Shown here: positions 31,601-39,308 of the stretch, piece after piece | Layout of the letters: each line of letters starts with the position of its first letter | Numbering within the stretch: the first letter of the stretch is position 1 | Assembly: GCF_001469895.1 (NCBI RefSeq) | Contig: NZ_LOPY01000043.1 | Span: forward strand, 1 to 50,222 | Length of the DNA stretch: 50,222 bases | Direction of reading: 5' to 3' | Source: Pseudoalteromonas sp. XI10 | GTDB taxonomy: Bacteria > Pseudomonadota > Gammaproteobacteria > Enterobacterales > Alteromonadaceae | Notes under the pieces: generated by a model | Seen by the model: only the letters and a program-made list of their open reading frames with translations | The model's database searches: none | Told to the model about the DNA's origin: nothing | Made by a program: the position numbers and the translations under genes

Positions 31601-33216
31601 GAATCATTAGCTTCGGCTGCTGGCTCGTCTGTTTGCGCTTCATCAATTAGGCTGTCGATATCGAAATCATCTTCATCGATGAGTTCAGCTTCAACGTTAG
31701 TTGTTGAGGCATCATTATTTTCATCGAGTAAGTCATCAATATCGTCTAGGTTTACATCTTGATTAGAATCCGTGTTGTTTTGCTCATCAATTAAGCTATC
31801 AATGTCAAAATCATCTTCAGCGTCATCTTCTGCAAGCTCTTCACTAAGCGCTGCCATTTCATCATTGGCGTTATCTAACGAGTCATCTTCATCAGTATCA
31901 AATAGGTCATCAATGTCATCAGCACTTAAAATATCACCCGATGAATCTGCTTGAGGCTGCTCACTATCTAGGTCAATTTCATCACCTAAACTGTCGTCAT
32001 CGGTTTGGTCGAAATCTTGCTGTAAAAATGCATCTAAATCATCATCGTCAGCACTACTTGAAGACTCATCATTAAACTCGATGTCATCACTTAATAAACC
32101 TTCTAGCTCATCTTGATTTAAAACACTGTCATCTTCATCAAAACTATCATCAATGCTGTCGTCAAAAATGATGTCATCATCAGGCAGCATGTCTTGTTCT
32201 AAGTCGTCATCTAAACGCACACTCAAGTCATCATTGTCTTCGACCGGATCGGGAACTAGCGGATCAGTTTCTATAACTGGTTCTAAATCATCATCAGCAT
32301 CATAACTTGGGCTTTGAGGTAAAAATTCATCGTCATCGCTTGCATCTGTATCATCATTGGCGCTGTTGCGTTTTTTCATAAACATCACAACGGCTGCAAT
32401 GATCAGTAATGCAGGAATAAACATTAATGCACCGAGAACAAATGGGTTGCTCAGTAAACTCGAAAAACTAAACCCACTGTCCTCTTCAATCTTTTTTGCT
32501 TTTTGCTGCTCTATGATTTCATTTTGTTTAGTGATCAGTTCTTTCAGCTGCTTTTGAATTTCACTGTCTTGGCCAAGTTGATCGCGAACGGTTTCAAGCT
32601 CTTTAGAAATACCGCTTAGTTGCTTTTTGAGCTTGTTGTTCTCAGCTAAGATTTCTTCAACATTTTCAACCGACGATTTAAACTGTTTTTGAAGCTCTAC
32701 TAGCTGCGTGCCCTGCTCTGTTTTAATGGTGTTGATTTCTTGCTTAAGTTCTTGTTTTGCTTCGTCTACATCAACTTTACGGGCTTGAGTTACTTTCTTT
32801 TGCGATTCATTAATTTCAGCTGTAGTCAGCATACCGTTTTTCTTTTTTTCCCACAGCTCATCATCTTGTTCAGAGCGGGCTTTTGCTAGTGCCGGGTTGA
32901 CCGCACGCATTTCTGCAATGGTTGGAATTTTTAGATATGCGCCATCACGCATATGATTTAGGTTTTGATCTAAAAATGACGATGGGTTTTTGTCATACAG
33001 AGCTTGCATGACCTGATAAATACTTACAGAGTTGTCAGGGCGAATTTTAGCGGCAATACGCCATAATGTATCGGTCGGTTTAATTGGACCAATAGAGCGC
33101 CCCTGCGCACCGTAATCGACACCTTTAGGGCCTTTAAGTGTGGTGCCTTCATCAGAGTATGTCGGTGTTACCACCAATGCAGACGCTAATATGAAGAGTG
33201 TTGCTAAACCGCGCAT
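28678..33216 (-). CDS. fimV: FimV-like polar hub protein with acidic repeats
   Basis: This 1512-aa protein has the FimV layout. It begins with a signal peptide (about 1-21) and a LysM-like peptidoglycan-binding region (about 41-98, DTLWRIAAKIRPDNS). A coiled coil (about 130-240) and one membrane helix (about 257-280) follow. A very long acidic cytoplasmic tail ends in a FimV C-terminal helical/TPR-like motif (about 1465-1512, LDLARAYIEIDDFDSALQA). FimV/HubP proteins organise the cell pole, including chemoreceptor arrays, flagella and type IV pili. Residues about 465-1000 are tandem repeats. It is longer than Pseudomonas FimV and comparable to Vibrio HubP. The ATG at 33216 has AAAGGA upstream. 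It lies after asd, as is common, but truA does not follow. Confidence 0.92.
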   Translation of the reverse strand: MRGLATLFILASALVVTPTYSDEGTTLKGPKGVDYGAQGRSIGPIKPTDTLWRIAAKIRPDNSVSIYQVMQALYDKNPSSFLDQNLNHMRDGAYLKIPTIAEMRAVNPALAKARSEQDDELWEKKKNGMLTTAEINESQKKVTQARKVDVDEAKQELKQEINTIKTEQGTQLVELQKQFKSSVENVEEILAENNKLKKQLSGISKELETVRDQLGQDSEIQKQLKELITKQNEIIEQQKAKKIEEDSGFSFSSLLSNPFVLGALMFIPALLIIAAVVMFMKKRNSANDDTDASDDDEFLPQSPSYDADDDLEPVIETDPLVPDPVEDNDDLSVRLDDDLEQDMLPDDDIIFDDSIDDSFDEDDSVLNQDELEGLLSDDIEFNDESSSSADDDDLDAFLQQDFDQTDDDSLGDEIDLDSEQPQADSSGDILSADDIDDLFDTDEDDSLDNANDEMAALSEELAEDDAEDDFDIDSLIDEQNNTDSNQDVNLDDIDDLLDENNDASTTNVEAELIDEDDFDIDSLIDEAQTDEPAAEANDSLESDDLDDALDVDDIDSLLDEAQEEAPAEEPSADELIDEDDFDIDSLIDDAQTEEPAAEANDALESDDLDDALDVDDIDSLLDEVQEEPSADDLIDEDELDDDLDVDDIDSLLDETQAEPEAELVEEQPEELAEEPSADDLIDEDELDDALDIDDIDSLLDEAQTESEPEAELVEEQPEELVEEPSADDLIDEDELDDDIDSLLDETQAEPEAELVEEQPEALVEEPSTDDLIDEDELDDALDVDDIDSLLDEAQEEPESEEAQEPEADLVEEQPEELAEETSADDLIDEDELDDELDVDDIDSLLDEAQLEQEPETELVEEQPEELAEELDVDDIDSLIDEAQEEPEPEELVEESIEEPSADDLIDEDELDDDLDVDDIDSLLDEAQEEPEQEPVEELTEEPITDDLSDEFDTDEIDSLLDEVDVESEEPELTDESSSDIDDNAEQDDELDVADIDSLLDEDTSDEQDSDVDDELEELIQQTNELKQDTEAQISDLSHEQNDSAEHDENLQESLEDLADADQAVDDMNVESIASELVDDTDEVDIDEALSQEFNEDSDELLDEDDSLDEFDDPSLKSVDELLNEIGEEDDYVEAPDWSIDEPEQDIEEVEIDLGDDPLADEDLTDEFDLTADEEPLQQDTVTPSQELEEYPELELDEAGFELDESDEGTSSELDEDAPLQLSQAEQDLANSLATGNELDQLDDDFDDEILLDNEFTEDDILDPEDDLSDQSQSEGTTELTSEAPIDDEVADSQDELEEFPEFELDDIELDDAVEAEQTLADIESNLADEADLSELSDDEIDDDFMADLTQTDFDALLNELAEPDEADIADASEFDVDFNALLNEDLQGESEQPVEPEVQALDAEEQQTTSTDEFVDIDSLLEQSDDEALDHEPYDEVDMDVGLSDFNDLLAGDNPTDVDAESGGYSAKLDLARAYIEIDDFDSALQAVEDVIANGPEEVQEEAQSLKAKINE
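30211..31820. repeat. degenerate tandem repeats inside fimV
   Basis: At the protein level the core DIDSLLDE (or IDE/DDE variants) occurs at least 14 times. Longer modules recur: SADDLIDEDELDD about six times and ELVEEQPEELAEE about five times, in varying order. The DNA is correspondingly repetitive and produces long serine-rich open frames on the opposite strand, which are artefacts of the repeats. The units are not clean enough to give a single period. Confidence 0.9.
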
Positions 33217-33536
33217 GCTGATCCTTTATGTTTTAAATGTTAACGCAGCAACCTTGGTTGCTTAAACATCAAGTAATTCTTGCAGAATTGATTCTTAATT
33301 ATGTTTTCTTGCAAGCTCTATTCCAGCTGCAAACTATAACTTAGTTGCCTTGCAATATCTATTGCAACACCTTGATAGTAAATAGCTTAAATAATAGCGG
33401 CTGAGAGGCTTTTTTATTGTTATCGTTAAGTTTATACGCTTTTACAGCGTATGCGGCAATAATTTGGCAGTGAATTCACAAAAAAAGCGGCAAATTGCCG
33501 CTTTTCTTAAATTTAGCTCAGCCTAAATCATCAGAT
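33217..33536. other. intergenic region upstream of fimV with inverted repeats
   Basis: This region has no gene. It holds a perfect inverted repeat TTGCAATA-TC-TATTGCAA (33350-33367), the shorter palindromes TTCTTGCAGAA (33277-33287) and CTTGCAAG (33308-33315), an ATACGC/GCGTAT hairpin (33434-33452), and the asd terminator at its right end. The recurring TTGCA core suggests a regulator-binding region for fimV. No regulator can be named. Confidence 0.5.
33481..33505 (-). terminator. intrinsic terminator of asd
   Basis: AAAGCGGC (33484-33491) pairs with GCCGCTTT (33497-33504) around AAATT. On the minus strand a T run formed by the complement of the A's near 33478-33486 follows. It lies about 30 nt past the asd stop. 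Confidence 0.88.
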
Positions 33537-34553
33537 TTATAAATAATTTGCGATAAGCTCTTCAGCAATCTGCACACTATTTGTTGCCGCACCTTTGCGC
33601 GTATTATCGCTAACAACCCACATGTTTAAACCATGCGGGTGCGAAATATCAGCACGTAAACGACCCACGTATACAGTATCGTTACCACTTGCATCTGATA
33701 CTGCTGTTGGGTAATCGGCTAAGTCTTCAATAAACTCTACACCAGGTGCATCGTTTAATAGCTGCTTCACATGTTCGATATCTACTGGCATACGCGTTTC
33801 AATATTAATCGCTTCACTGTGGCCAAAGAACACGGGAACACGAACACAGGTAGGGTTAACCACAACACTGTTATCACCTAAGATTTTTTGTGTTTCGTTG
33901 ACCATTTTCATTTCTTCGCGGGTATAACCGTTATCTTCAAAGCTGTCGATTTGTGGGATCACATTAAAAGCAATTTGTTTAGGGAAAACGGCATTATCCA
34001 TCGGGCGCGCATTCATTAAGTTTGCTGTTTGCTTAGCTAGTTCATCAACGGCTTCTTTACCCGCACCCGATACTGCTTGATAAGTTGATACGTTAATGCG
34101 GTCAATGCCATAAGCATCATAAATTGGCTTTAGTGCCACCAGCATTTGAATCGTTGAGCAGTTAGGGTTTGCAATGATGTTGCGGTTTCTGAAATCCGCT
34201 AAGCTTGATGCATTCACTTCAGGAATAATTAGTGGCACATCGTAGTCATTACGAAAGTGTGAGGTATTATCAATTACCACACAGCCTGCGTCCGCCGCAA
34301 TCGGTGCGTATTTTTCAGAAACACTGCCGCCTGCTGAAAATAAACCAATGTGAGCTTGGCTAAAATCAAACTCTTCAACATCAATTACTTCAATGCTCTC
34401 ACCGCGAAATTGAATTTCTTCACCAGCACTACGGCTGCTTGCGAGTAAAAATAATTGGTCTACCGGAAACTTACGATCTTCTAAAGTTTCGATAATCTGA
34501 CGACCCACTAAACCTGTGGCACCTAATACGGCTACATTAAATTTTTGCGACAT
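33537..34553 (-). CDS. asd: aspartate-semialdehyde dehydrogenase
   Basis: This enzyme makes aspartate semialdehyde for lysine, diaminopimelate, threonine and methionine synthesis. The 338 aa have an N-terminal NADP motif GATGLVGRQI (residues 11-20), the catalytic cysteine C132 in NPNCSTIQ and the catalytic histidine region RADISHPHGLN. Because the cysteine is present, this is a true Asd and not the Usg homologue, which lacks activity and occupies the comparable place after pdxB in E. coli. It lies 32 nt after pdxB and upstream of fimV. Confidence 0.94.
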   Translation of the reverse strand: MSQKFNVAVLGATGLVGRQIIETLEDRKFPVDQLFLLASSRSAGEEIQFRGESIEVIDVEEFDFSQAHIGLFSAGGSVSEKYAPIAADAGCVVIDNTSHFRNDYDVPLIIPEVNASSLADFRNRNIIANPNCSTIQMLVALKPIYDAYGIDRINVSTYQAVSGAGKEAVDELAKQTANLMNARPMDNAVFPKQIAFNVIPQIDSFEDNGYTREEMKMVNETQKILGDNSVVVNPTCVRVPVFFGHSEAINIETRMPVDIEHVKQLLNDAPGVEFIEDLADYPTAVSDASGNDTVYVGRLRADISHPHGLNMWVVSDNTRKGAATNSVQIAEELIANYL

Positions 34554-34585
34554 GTATTTTCCTCTTTTGAATAAAGCAAATGGCT

Positions 34586-35707
34586 TTATTCGTTAATTCT
34601 AAATCCCAGTGCAGCTAATGCGCCTTCACATGCACTGTTGGCAGCCACCGACAAAGTACTAAACTCGCGTCGTGGCGGGTAATTCTTGCGTAAACTATCA
34701 AAGCCTTCGCTTGCTAATTTACTTCGTAAAATGCCATCGTCGCGACGCACATCATAAATTAAGTGCACTAAGCGACCTATATCATCTAGGTTAAAGGTTT
34801 CACCTAGCGTGACAGAATGGCTAATTGGCTCTGGCAAAAAATCGTCCAGAGACTTAAGCGCTGCGATGCCTTCAAGCTCACATACTTTCTGATACAGCAT
34901 TTGTGTACCGCGGGCTTTGCCTTCGAGTGTATGCCCTGCAATATGCACGCTGGCATAACGTACATAATCAAGCAGAGGTGTCAGTATATTGGGTTCGTTT
35001 TCCCAAACATCAAGCACACAATCTAATTTTGCGCCTTGCTCAAACAATGCTAACAATGCTTGGTTATTAATCACATCGCCACGGCTGGCATTAATAATGG
35101 TCATGCCTGGCTTAAGCGCCTTTAGGCGTTTTTCATCGAGCATGTGCAAGGTTTTATGTGGCCCTTGCTTAACTAAAGGCACGTGAAAGGTCACAATATC
35201 AGCTTGAGCAAGTAATGTGTCTAACTCAATATGCTCTGCAAGTTCACCGGCTTCATGCTTTGGAGGGTCACATAACAGTACATTCATACCAAGCAGGCTT
35301 AGCTTATCACGTAAACAGCTACCTATACTGCCAACACCCACTATACCGATAGTTTTGCCTTGTAATGAACTGGCATTTTCTTGGCTCAAGGCATACAAGC
35401 AACTAATAACATATTCAGCAACCGCCACGGCATTACAACCTGGTGCGCTGCTAAATGCGATATTTCGCTCAGCAAGTAACCCGGTATCAATGTGATCAAC
35501 ACCTATGGTTGCTGTGCCCACAAACTTTAATTTATCTGCTTGAGTGAGTAAGGCTTTATCTACATTAGTAACAGAGCGGGTTAACAAAATATCGACCCCG
35601 ACTAGCTGCTCGGGTTGAAGATTACGGCCATCAAATCGCTCAACATCACCAAAATCGGCAAAGTACTGCTCAACCAATGGCATATTTTGATCTGCAAGAA
35701 TTTTCAT
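34586..35707 (-). CDS. pdxB: PdxB, erythronate-4-phosphate dehydrogenase
   Basis: PdxB performs the second step of pyridoxal 5'-phosphate synthesis from erythrose 4-phosphate. It is a 373-aa D-2-hydroxyacid dehydrogenase with a Rossmann motif GIVGVGSIGSCLRDKL (about 119-134), the substrate-site INASRGDVIN (Arg), DVWENEP (Glu) and the catalytic HIAGHTLEG (His). A PdxB-specific C-terminal dimerisation domain (about 290-373) separates it from SerA-type enzymes. It is likely cotranscribed with asd, 32 nt downstream. Confidence 0.95.
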   Translation of the reverse strand: MKILADQNMPLVEQYFADFGDVERFDGRNLQPEQLVGVDILLTRSVTNVDKALLTQADKLKFVGTATIGVDHIDTGLLAERNIAFSSAPGCNAVAVAEYVISCLYALSQENASSLQGKTIGIVGVGSIGSCLRDKLSLLGMNVLLCDPPKHEAGELAEHIELDTLLAQADIVTFHVPLVKQGPHKTLHMLDEKRLKALKPGMTIINASRGDVINNQALLALFEQGAKLDCVLDVWENEPNILTPLLDYVRYASVHIAGHTLEGKARGTQMLYQKVCELEGIAALKSLDDFLPEPISHSVTLGETFNLDDIGRLVHLIYDVRRDDGILRSKLASEGFDSLRKNYPPRREFSTLSVAANSACEGALAALGFRINE

Positions 35708-35796
35708 TTGTGTGTCCGAGAGGCAGAAAGTGGCGCTATTGTAGCGAATTTATCAGTATTCGGATAGGTAACAACTAAGACTTTATAACAAATGAA

Positions 35797-35820
35797 AAAG
35801 CCGAGCTATTGCTCGGCTTT
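35797..35820 (-). terminator. intrinsic terminator of fabB
   Basis: AAAGCCGAGC (35797-35806) pairs with GCTCGGCTTT (35811-35820) around TATT. The minus-strand T run is the complement of 35795-35799. It lies 20 nt past the fabB stop and upstream of pdxB. Confidence 0.9.
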
Positions 35821-35839
35821 AAGCAAATACTGGAGAGGT

Positions 35840-37054
35840 TTAACCTTTATATTTGCTCATTACTAATGTGGCATTAGTGCCACCGAAACCGAAGCTGTTA
35901 GACATAACTGTATTTAGTTCAACGTCTTTACGCTCAGTTACAATATTTAGACCTTCAGCTTGCTCATCTAGTTCATCAATGTTGATAGATGGAGCAACAA
36001 AGTTATGCTCAAGCATTAATAGCGAGAAGATTGCTTCATGAACGCCTGCTGCACCTAGAGCGTGACCTGTCATCGCTTTGGTTGCACTGATCATTGGCGA
36101 GTTACCACCAAATACTTCTTGAATAGCGCCAAGCTCTTTCACATCACCAACAGGTGTTGAAGTACCGTGAGTATTTAAGTAATCAATACCGCCTTCAAGA
36201 TCTTGCATTGCTTGCTTCATACAACGTACAGCGCCTTCACCTGATGGAGCTACCATGTCGTAGCCGTCAGACGTTGCACCGTAACCAGTGATTTCTGCAT
36301 AAATGTGCGCGCCACGAGCAAGTGCATGCTCAAGCTCTTCAACAACAACGATACCGCCACCGCCAGAGATAACGAAACCGTCACGGTTTGCATCGTATGT
36401 ACGTGATGCTTTCTCTGGTGTTTCATTGTACTTAGTAGACAATGCACCCATTGCATCGAATTCCATTGCTAGCGTCCAGTGAAGCTCTTCACCACCACCT
36501 GCAAAAATTACGTCTTGCTTGCCTAATTGAATTTGCTCAACCGCGTGACCGATACAGTGTGCAGATGTAGCACATGCAGAGCTTAGTGAGTAGTTAACAC
36601 CTTTAATTTTAAATGGTGTTGCAAGACACGCCGAAGTCGTACTCGCCATAGTACGTGGTACCATGTAAGGACCAACACGTTTTACGCCTTTTTCACGTAA
36701 AATGTCAGCCGCTTCAACTTGCCATTTAGATGAACCACCACCTGAACCCACTAATAAACCAGTGCGCTCGTTTGAAACTTGATCTTCACTAAGGCCAGCA
36801 TCTGCAATCGCTTGCGACATTGAGATATAAGCGTATGCAGCAGCATCTCCCATAAAGCGCATTGCTTTACGATCAACAAACTCTTTAACATCAATATCGA
36901 TTTTGCCAGATACGTTACTACGTAGGTTGTAGTCAGCAAACTCTTGGTTGAACGCGATACCACTACGGCCTTGTTTTAATGATTCTAATACTTCTTCTTT
37001 GTTGTTACCGATGCTTGAAACAACACCGATGCCCGTAATAACGGCTCTTCTCAT
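35840..37054 (-). CDS. fabB: FabB, 3-oxoacyl-ACP synthase I
   Basis: This condensing enzyme of type II fatty-acid synthesis is required for unsaturated fatty acids. The 404 aa match KAS I. The catalytic cysteine C161 lies in [11 protein letters not shown], and the histidines in [11 protein letters not shown] and [10 protein letters not shown]. The C-terminal [12 protein letters not shown] is typical. The ATG at 37054 is preceded on its strand by AAGG. Its promoter region carries FabR-like and weaker FadR-like sites (37114-37147), matching the known dual control of fabB in E. coli. It is divergent from mnmC, as in E. coli. Confidence 0.97.
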   Translation of the reverse strand: MRRAVITGIGVVSSIGNNKEEVLESLKQGRSGIAFNQEFADYNLRSNVSGKIDIDVKEFVDRKAMRFMGDAAAYAYISMSQAIADAGLSEDQVSNERTGLLVGSGGGSSKWQVEAADILREKGVKRVGPYMVPRTMASTTSACLATPFKIKGVNYSLSSACATSAHCIGHAVEQIQLGKQDVIFAGGGEELHWTLAMEFDAMGALSTKYNETPEKASRTYDANRDGFVISGGGGIVVVEELEHALARGAHIYAEITGYGATSDGYDMVAPSGEGAVRCMKQAMQDLEGGIDYLNTHGTSTPVGDVKELGAIQEVFGGNSPMISATKAMTGHALGAAGVHEAIFSLLMLEHNFVAPSINIDELDEQAEGLNIVTERKDVELNTVMSNSFGFGGTNATLVMSKYKG

Positions 37055-37113
37055 GGGTAATTACCTTAGCTCTATACTAAATTGTGTTCTATTTTACGCT
37101 GAAATTACTTTCG

Positions 37114-37147
37114 AAGTGGTCAGCTTTCTAGCGTACACATGTACTCT
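37114..37147 (-). promoter_or_regulatory. FabR-like palindrome and weaker FadR-like site upstream of fabB
   Basis: AGCGTACACATGTACTCT (37130-37147) resembles the FabR operator as I recall it (AGCGTACA, two bases, TGTACGCT), with one arm imperfect. Next to it, AAGTGGTCAGCTTTCTA (37114-37130) keeps the TGGTC core of FadR sites but is degenerate. Both lie 60-95 nt upstream of the fabB start. Adjacent FabR and FadR sites are known at fabA and fabB in E. coli; occupancy here is inference. Confidence 0.55.
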
Positions 37148-37233
37148 GAATGTCTAGCTTATAAATAACGCCAGACTATTTCAAAGAAAACACGTAAAAT
37201 AATGAAAAAAGTTTGTAGTTAATTAGTTAAACC

Positions 37234-39282
37234 ATGATCAAAAACGCACATATTCATTTTAATCACCTTGGTACCCCTGTCGCCGATCAGTTTGACGATG
37301 TTTATTTCTCTAATGACGATGGCTTAGCCGAATCACATTATGTGTTTTATCAACAAAACCATATCCCGCAACGATTACAAAATCATGACCGTAACCACTT
37401 TGCGATTGCTGAAACAGGCTTTGGTACGGGGCTTAACTTTTTAAATACCTGGCAGCACTATGCTGCCCACCTTGATAGGCAGCATGCAGAGCAAGAAGTT
37501 CAAAATCAACCCGACCATAGTGGTAAAAAAAGTGTTACCCGCTTGCACTTTATCTCTTTTGAAAAATTTCCTATTAAGCGTGATGACCTTGCTCAAGCAC
37601 TCAAAGCCTGGCCTAGTTTAAGCAAGTATAGTGAGCAACTAATTGCTCAATACCCAATTAATTTGGCTGGCTGTCATCGCCTTGAATTTGCAGGCGGCAA
37701 ACTAATACTCGACCTTTACTTTGGTGACGTACAAGACAGTATTGACGCCATGAGCTACCCAAGCGAAGGGGTTGTTGATGCGTGGTATTTAGACGGCTTT
37801 GCACCAAGTAAAAACCCAGATATGTGGCAACAGAGTTTGTTCAACAAGATGCGTGCTATCTCAAGAGCAAATGCTACACTCGCCACTTTCACTGCCGCAG
37901 GCTTTGTCAGAAGAGGGCTAATCGAAGCCGGCTTTAGCATGAGTAAAGCAAAAGGCTATGGTAAAAAGCGCGAGATGCTGATTGGCGAGCTCACTGAGCC
38001 TAATGAGCAACAATCAGGGCCTGCGTATTTTGCACATCAGCAAAGTGAATTGAGTAATGTGGCTGTTATTGGCGGTGGTATTGCCAGTAGCAGTGTACTG
38101 TATTCACTGGCAAAAAGAGGCCTAAAAGCCACGCTGTTTTGCCAAGATGAAGCGCTTGCCATGGGCGCTTCTCACAATGTACAAGGGGCTGTGTATCCGC
38201 ATTTACAAGCGAAAAATTCACCACACAGTGAAATGTTCGCCCATAGTTTTTTATATGCGATGCGTCTATACCAACAATTACTTAATGATGGTTTTGACTA
38301 CCCTCACCAGTGGTGTGGTGTATTACAACATGCGGTTAAACAAGGCCTAGCTGATAAACATCAAAACCTTGCTGAAAAAGAACTTTGGCCAACTGAATTA
38401 ATGCGTAATGTAAGCGCCGAAGAAGGCGACGAAATTGCCGGTGTAGAAACGGGCTACTCAGGTGTATTCTTTGCAAAAGGTGGCTGGGTAAATCCACCAG
38501 CCCTTGTTACAGCTCTATTTAATGCGGCAAATTCGTTAACTGCCACTACCAATAATAAAATGGACAGTCACTTTAATTGCCATATTGAAAAGCTCGAAAA
38601 AACCGCTGATGGCTGGTTGCTACACAGCAAAGAGCAAACTTTCGGGCCATTTAGCGATGTGATTAATTGTGCAGGTGAACACAGCGATCAGTTTAGCCAA
38701 ACTCAAGCGCTACCTGTTGTTGGTGTGCGCGGCCAAGTCTCGCATGTGCAAGCAAGCGAGCAGTCAAAACGCCTAAAGACCGTGCTTTGCCACAAAGGCT
38801 ATTTTACTCCTGAATATCAGGGCCATCATTGCATGGGCGCAACCTTTGAAAAAAACTCAAAAAGCCGTGAAGTTAAAGAGCAAGACAACCACACTAATCG
38901 CGAACAACTATTAAACTTTTACCCCAACTGCGAGTTTGCCAATAGCTTAGGTGAAATAACTGCAGCGAAAGCAGCGGTTAGATGTACCTTCATCGATCAT
39001 CTACCTATGGCAGGTGAATGGGCTGAACAAAGTGATTATGTAAGCGCGTTTGCTAATCTACGCTTAGGTAAGCGTTATCAGTACCAAACGTTAACGAAAC
39101 CTCAGCAAGGCTTGCATGTACTCACAGGCTTTGGTGCAAGAGGCCTGTGCAGTGCCCCTTTATGTGCTGAACATTTAATTGCTTGTTTAAACAATGAGCC
39201 AAGACCATTTAGCGAACGCGTGAGTCAGGCTATTCACCCCGCCCGCTTTATTGTTCGTGACCTAATTCGTAATAAAATTTAA
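37234..39282 (+). CDS. mnmC: MnmC, bifunctional tRNA mnm5U34 biosynthesis enzyme
   Basis: MnmC completes mnm5(s2)U34 in tRNA wobble positions. The 682 aa combine an N-terminal SAM methyltransferase domain (about 1-245, with AETGFGTGLNFLN and DAWYLDGFAPSKNPDMW) and a C-terminal FAD-dependent cmnm5 oxidase domain (from about 268, VAVIGGGIASSSVLYSLAK). The final FGARGLCSAPLCAE is typical of the family. It is divergent from fabB. Its stop codon is embedded in the left arm of the following terminator. Confidence 0.96.
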   Translation: MIKNAHIHFNHLGTPVADQFDDVYFSNDDGLAESHYVFYQQNHIPQRLQNHDRNHFAIAETGFGTGLNFLNTWQHYAAHLDRQHAEQEVQNQPDHSGKKSVTRLHFISFEKFPIKRDDLAQALKAWPSLSKYSEQLIAQYPINLAGCHRLEFAGGKLILDLYFGDVQDSIDAMSYPSEGVVDAWYLDGFAPSKNPDMWQQSLFNKMRAISRANATLATFTAAGFVRRGLIEAGFSMSKAKGYGKKREMLIGELTEPNEQQSGPAYFAHQQSELSNVAVIGGGIASSSVLYSLAKRGLKATLFCQDEALAMGASHNVQGAVYPHLQAKNSPHSEMFAHSFLYAMRLYQQLLNDGFDYPHQWCGVLQHAVKQGLADKHQNLAEKELWPTELMRNVSAEEGDEIAGVETGYSGVFFAKGGWVNPPALVTALFNAANSLTATTNNKMDSHFNCHIEKLEKTADGWLLHSKEQTFGPFSDVINCAGEHSDQFSQTQALPVVGVRGQVSHVQASEQSKRLKTVLCHKGYFTPEYQGHHCMGATFEKNSKSREVKEQDNHTNREQLLNFYPNCEFANSLGEITAAKAAVRCTFIDHLPMAGEWAEQSDYVSAFANLRLGKRYQYQTLTKPQQGLHVLTGFGARGLCSAPLCAEHLIACLNNEPRPFSERVSQAIHPARFIVRDLIRNKI

Positions 39283-39303
39283 AGGGGCTAAAAAGCCCCT
39301 TTT
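39281..39303 (+). terminator. intrinsic terminator of mnmC
   Basis: AAAGGGGCT (39281-39289) pairs with AGCCCCTTT (39294-39302) around AAAA and is followed by T. The left arm includes the last two bases of the mnmC stop codon. It could also serve the convergent OmpA-like gene. Confidence 0.88.
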
Positions 39304-39308
39304 GATTG

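Noticed and set aside
30211..31820. Regularly repeated DNA that could be mistaken for a CRISPR array or satellite
   Set aside because: The repeats are in frame within fimV, vary in length and sequence, and have no unique spacers between identical short repeats.
29591..31954. Several plus-strand open frames rich in serine (60-172 codons) opposite fimV
   Set aside because: They are the antisense reading of the Asp/Glu repeat codons of fimV and have no ribosome sites.
33537..34553. Annotation as Usg (inactive Asd homologue) because of its place after pdxB
   Set aside because: The catalytic cysteine in NPNCSTIQ and the histidine region are intact, so it is a true Asd.
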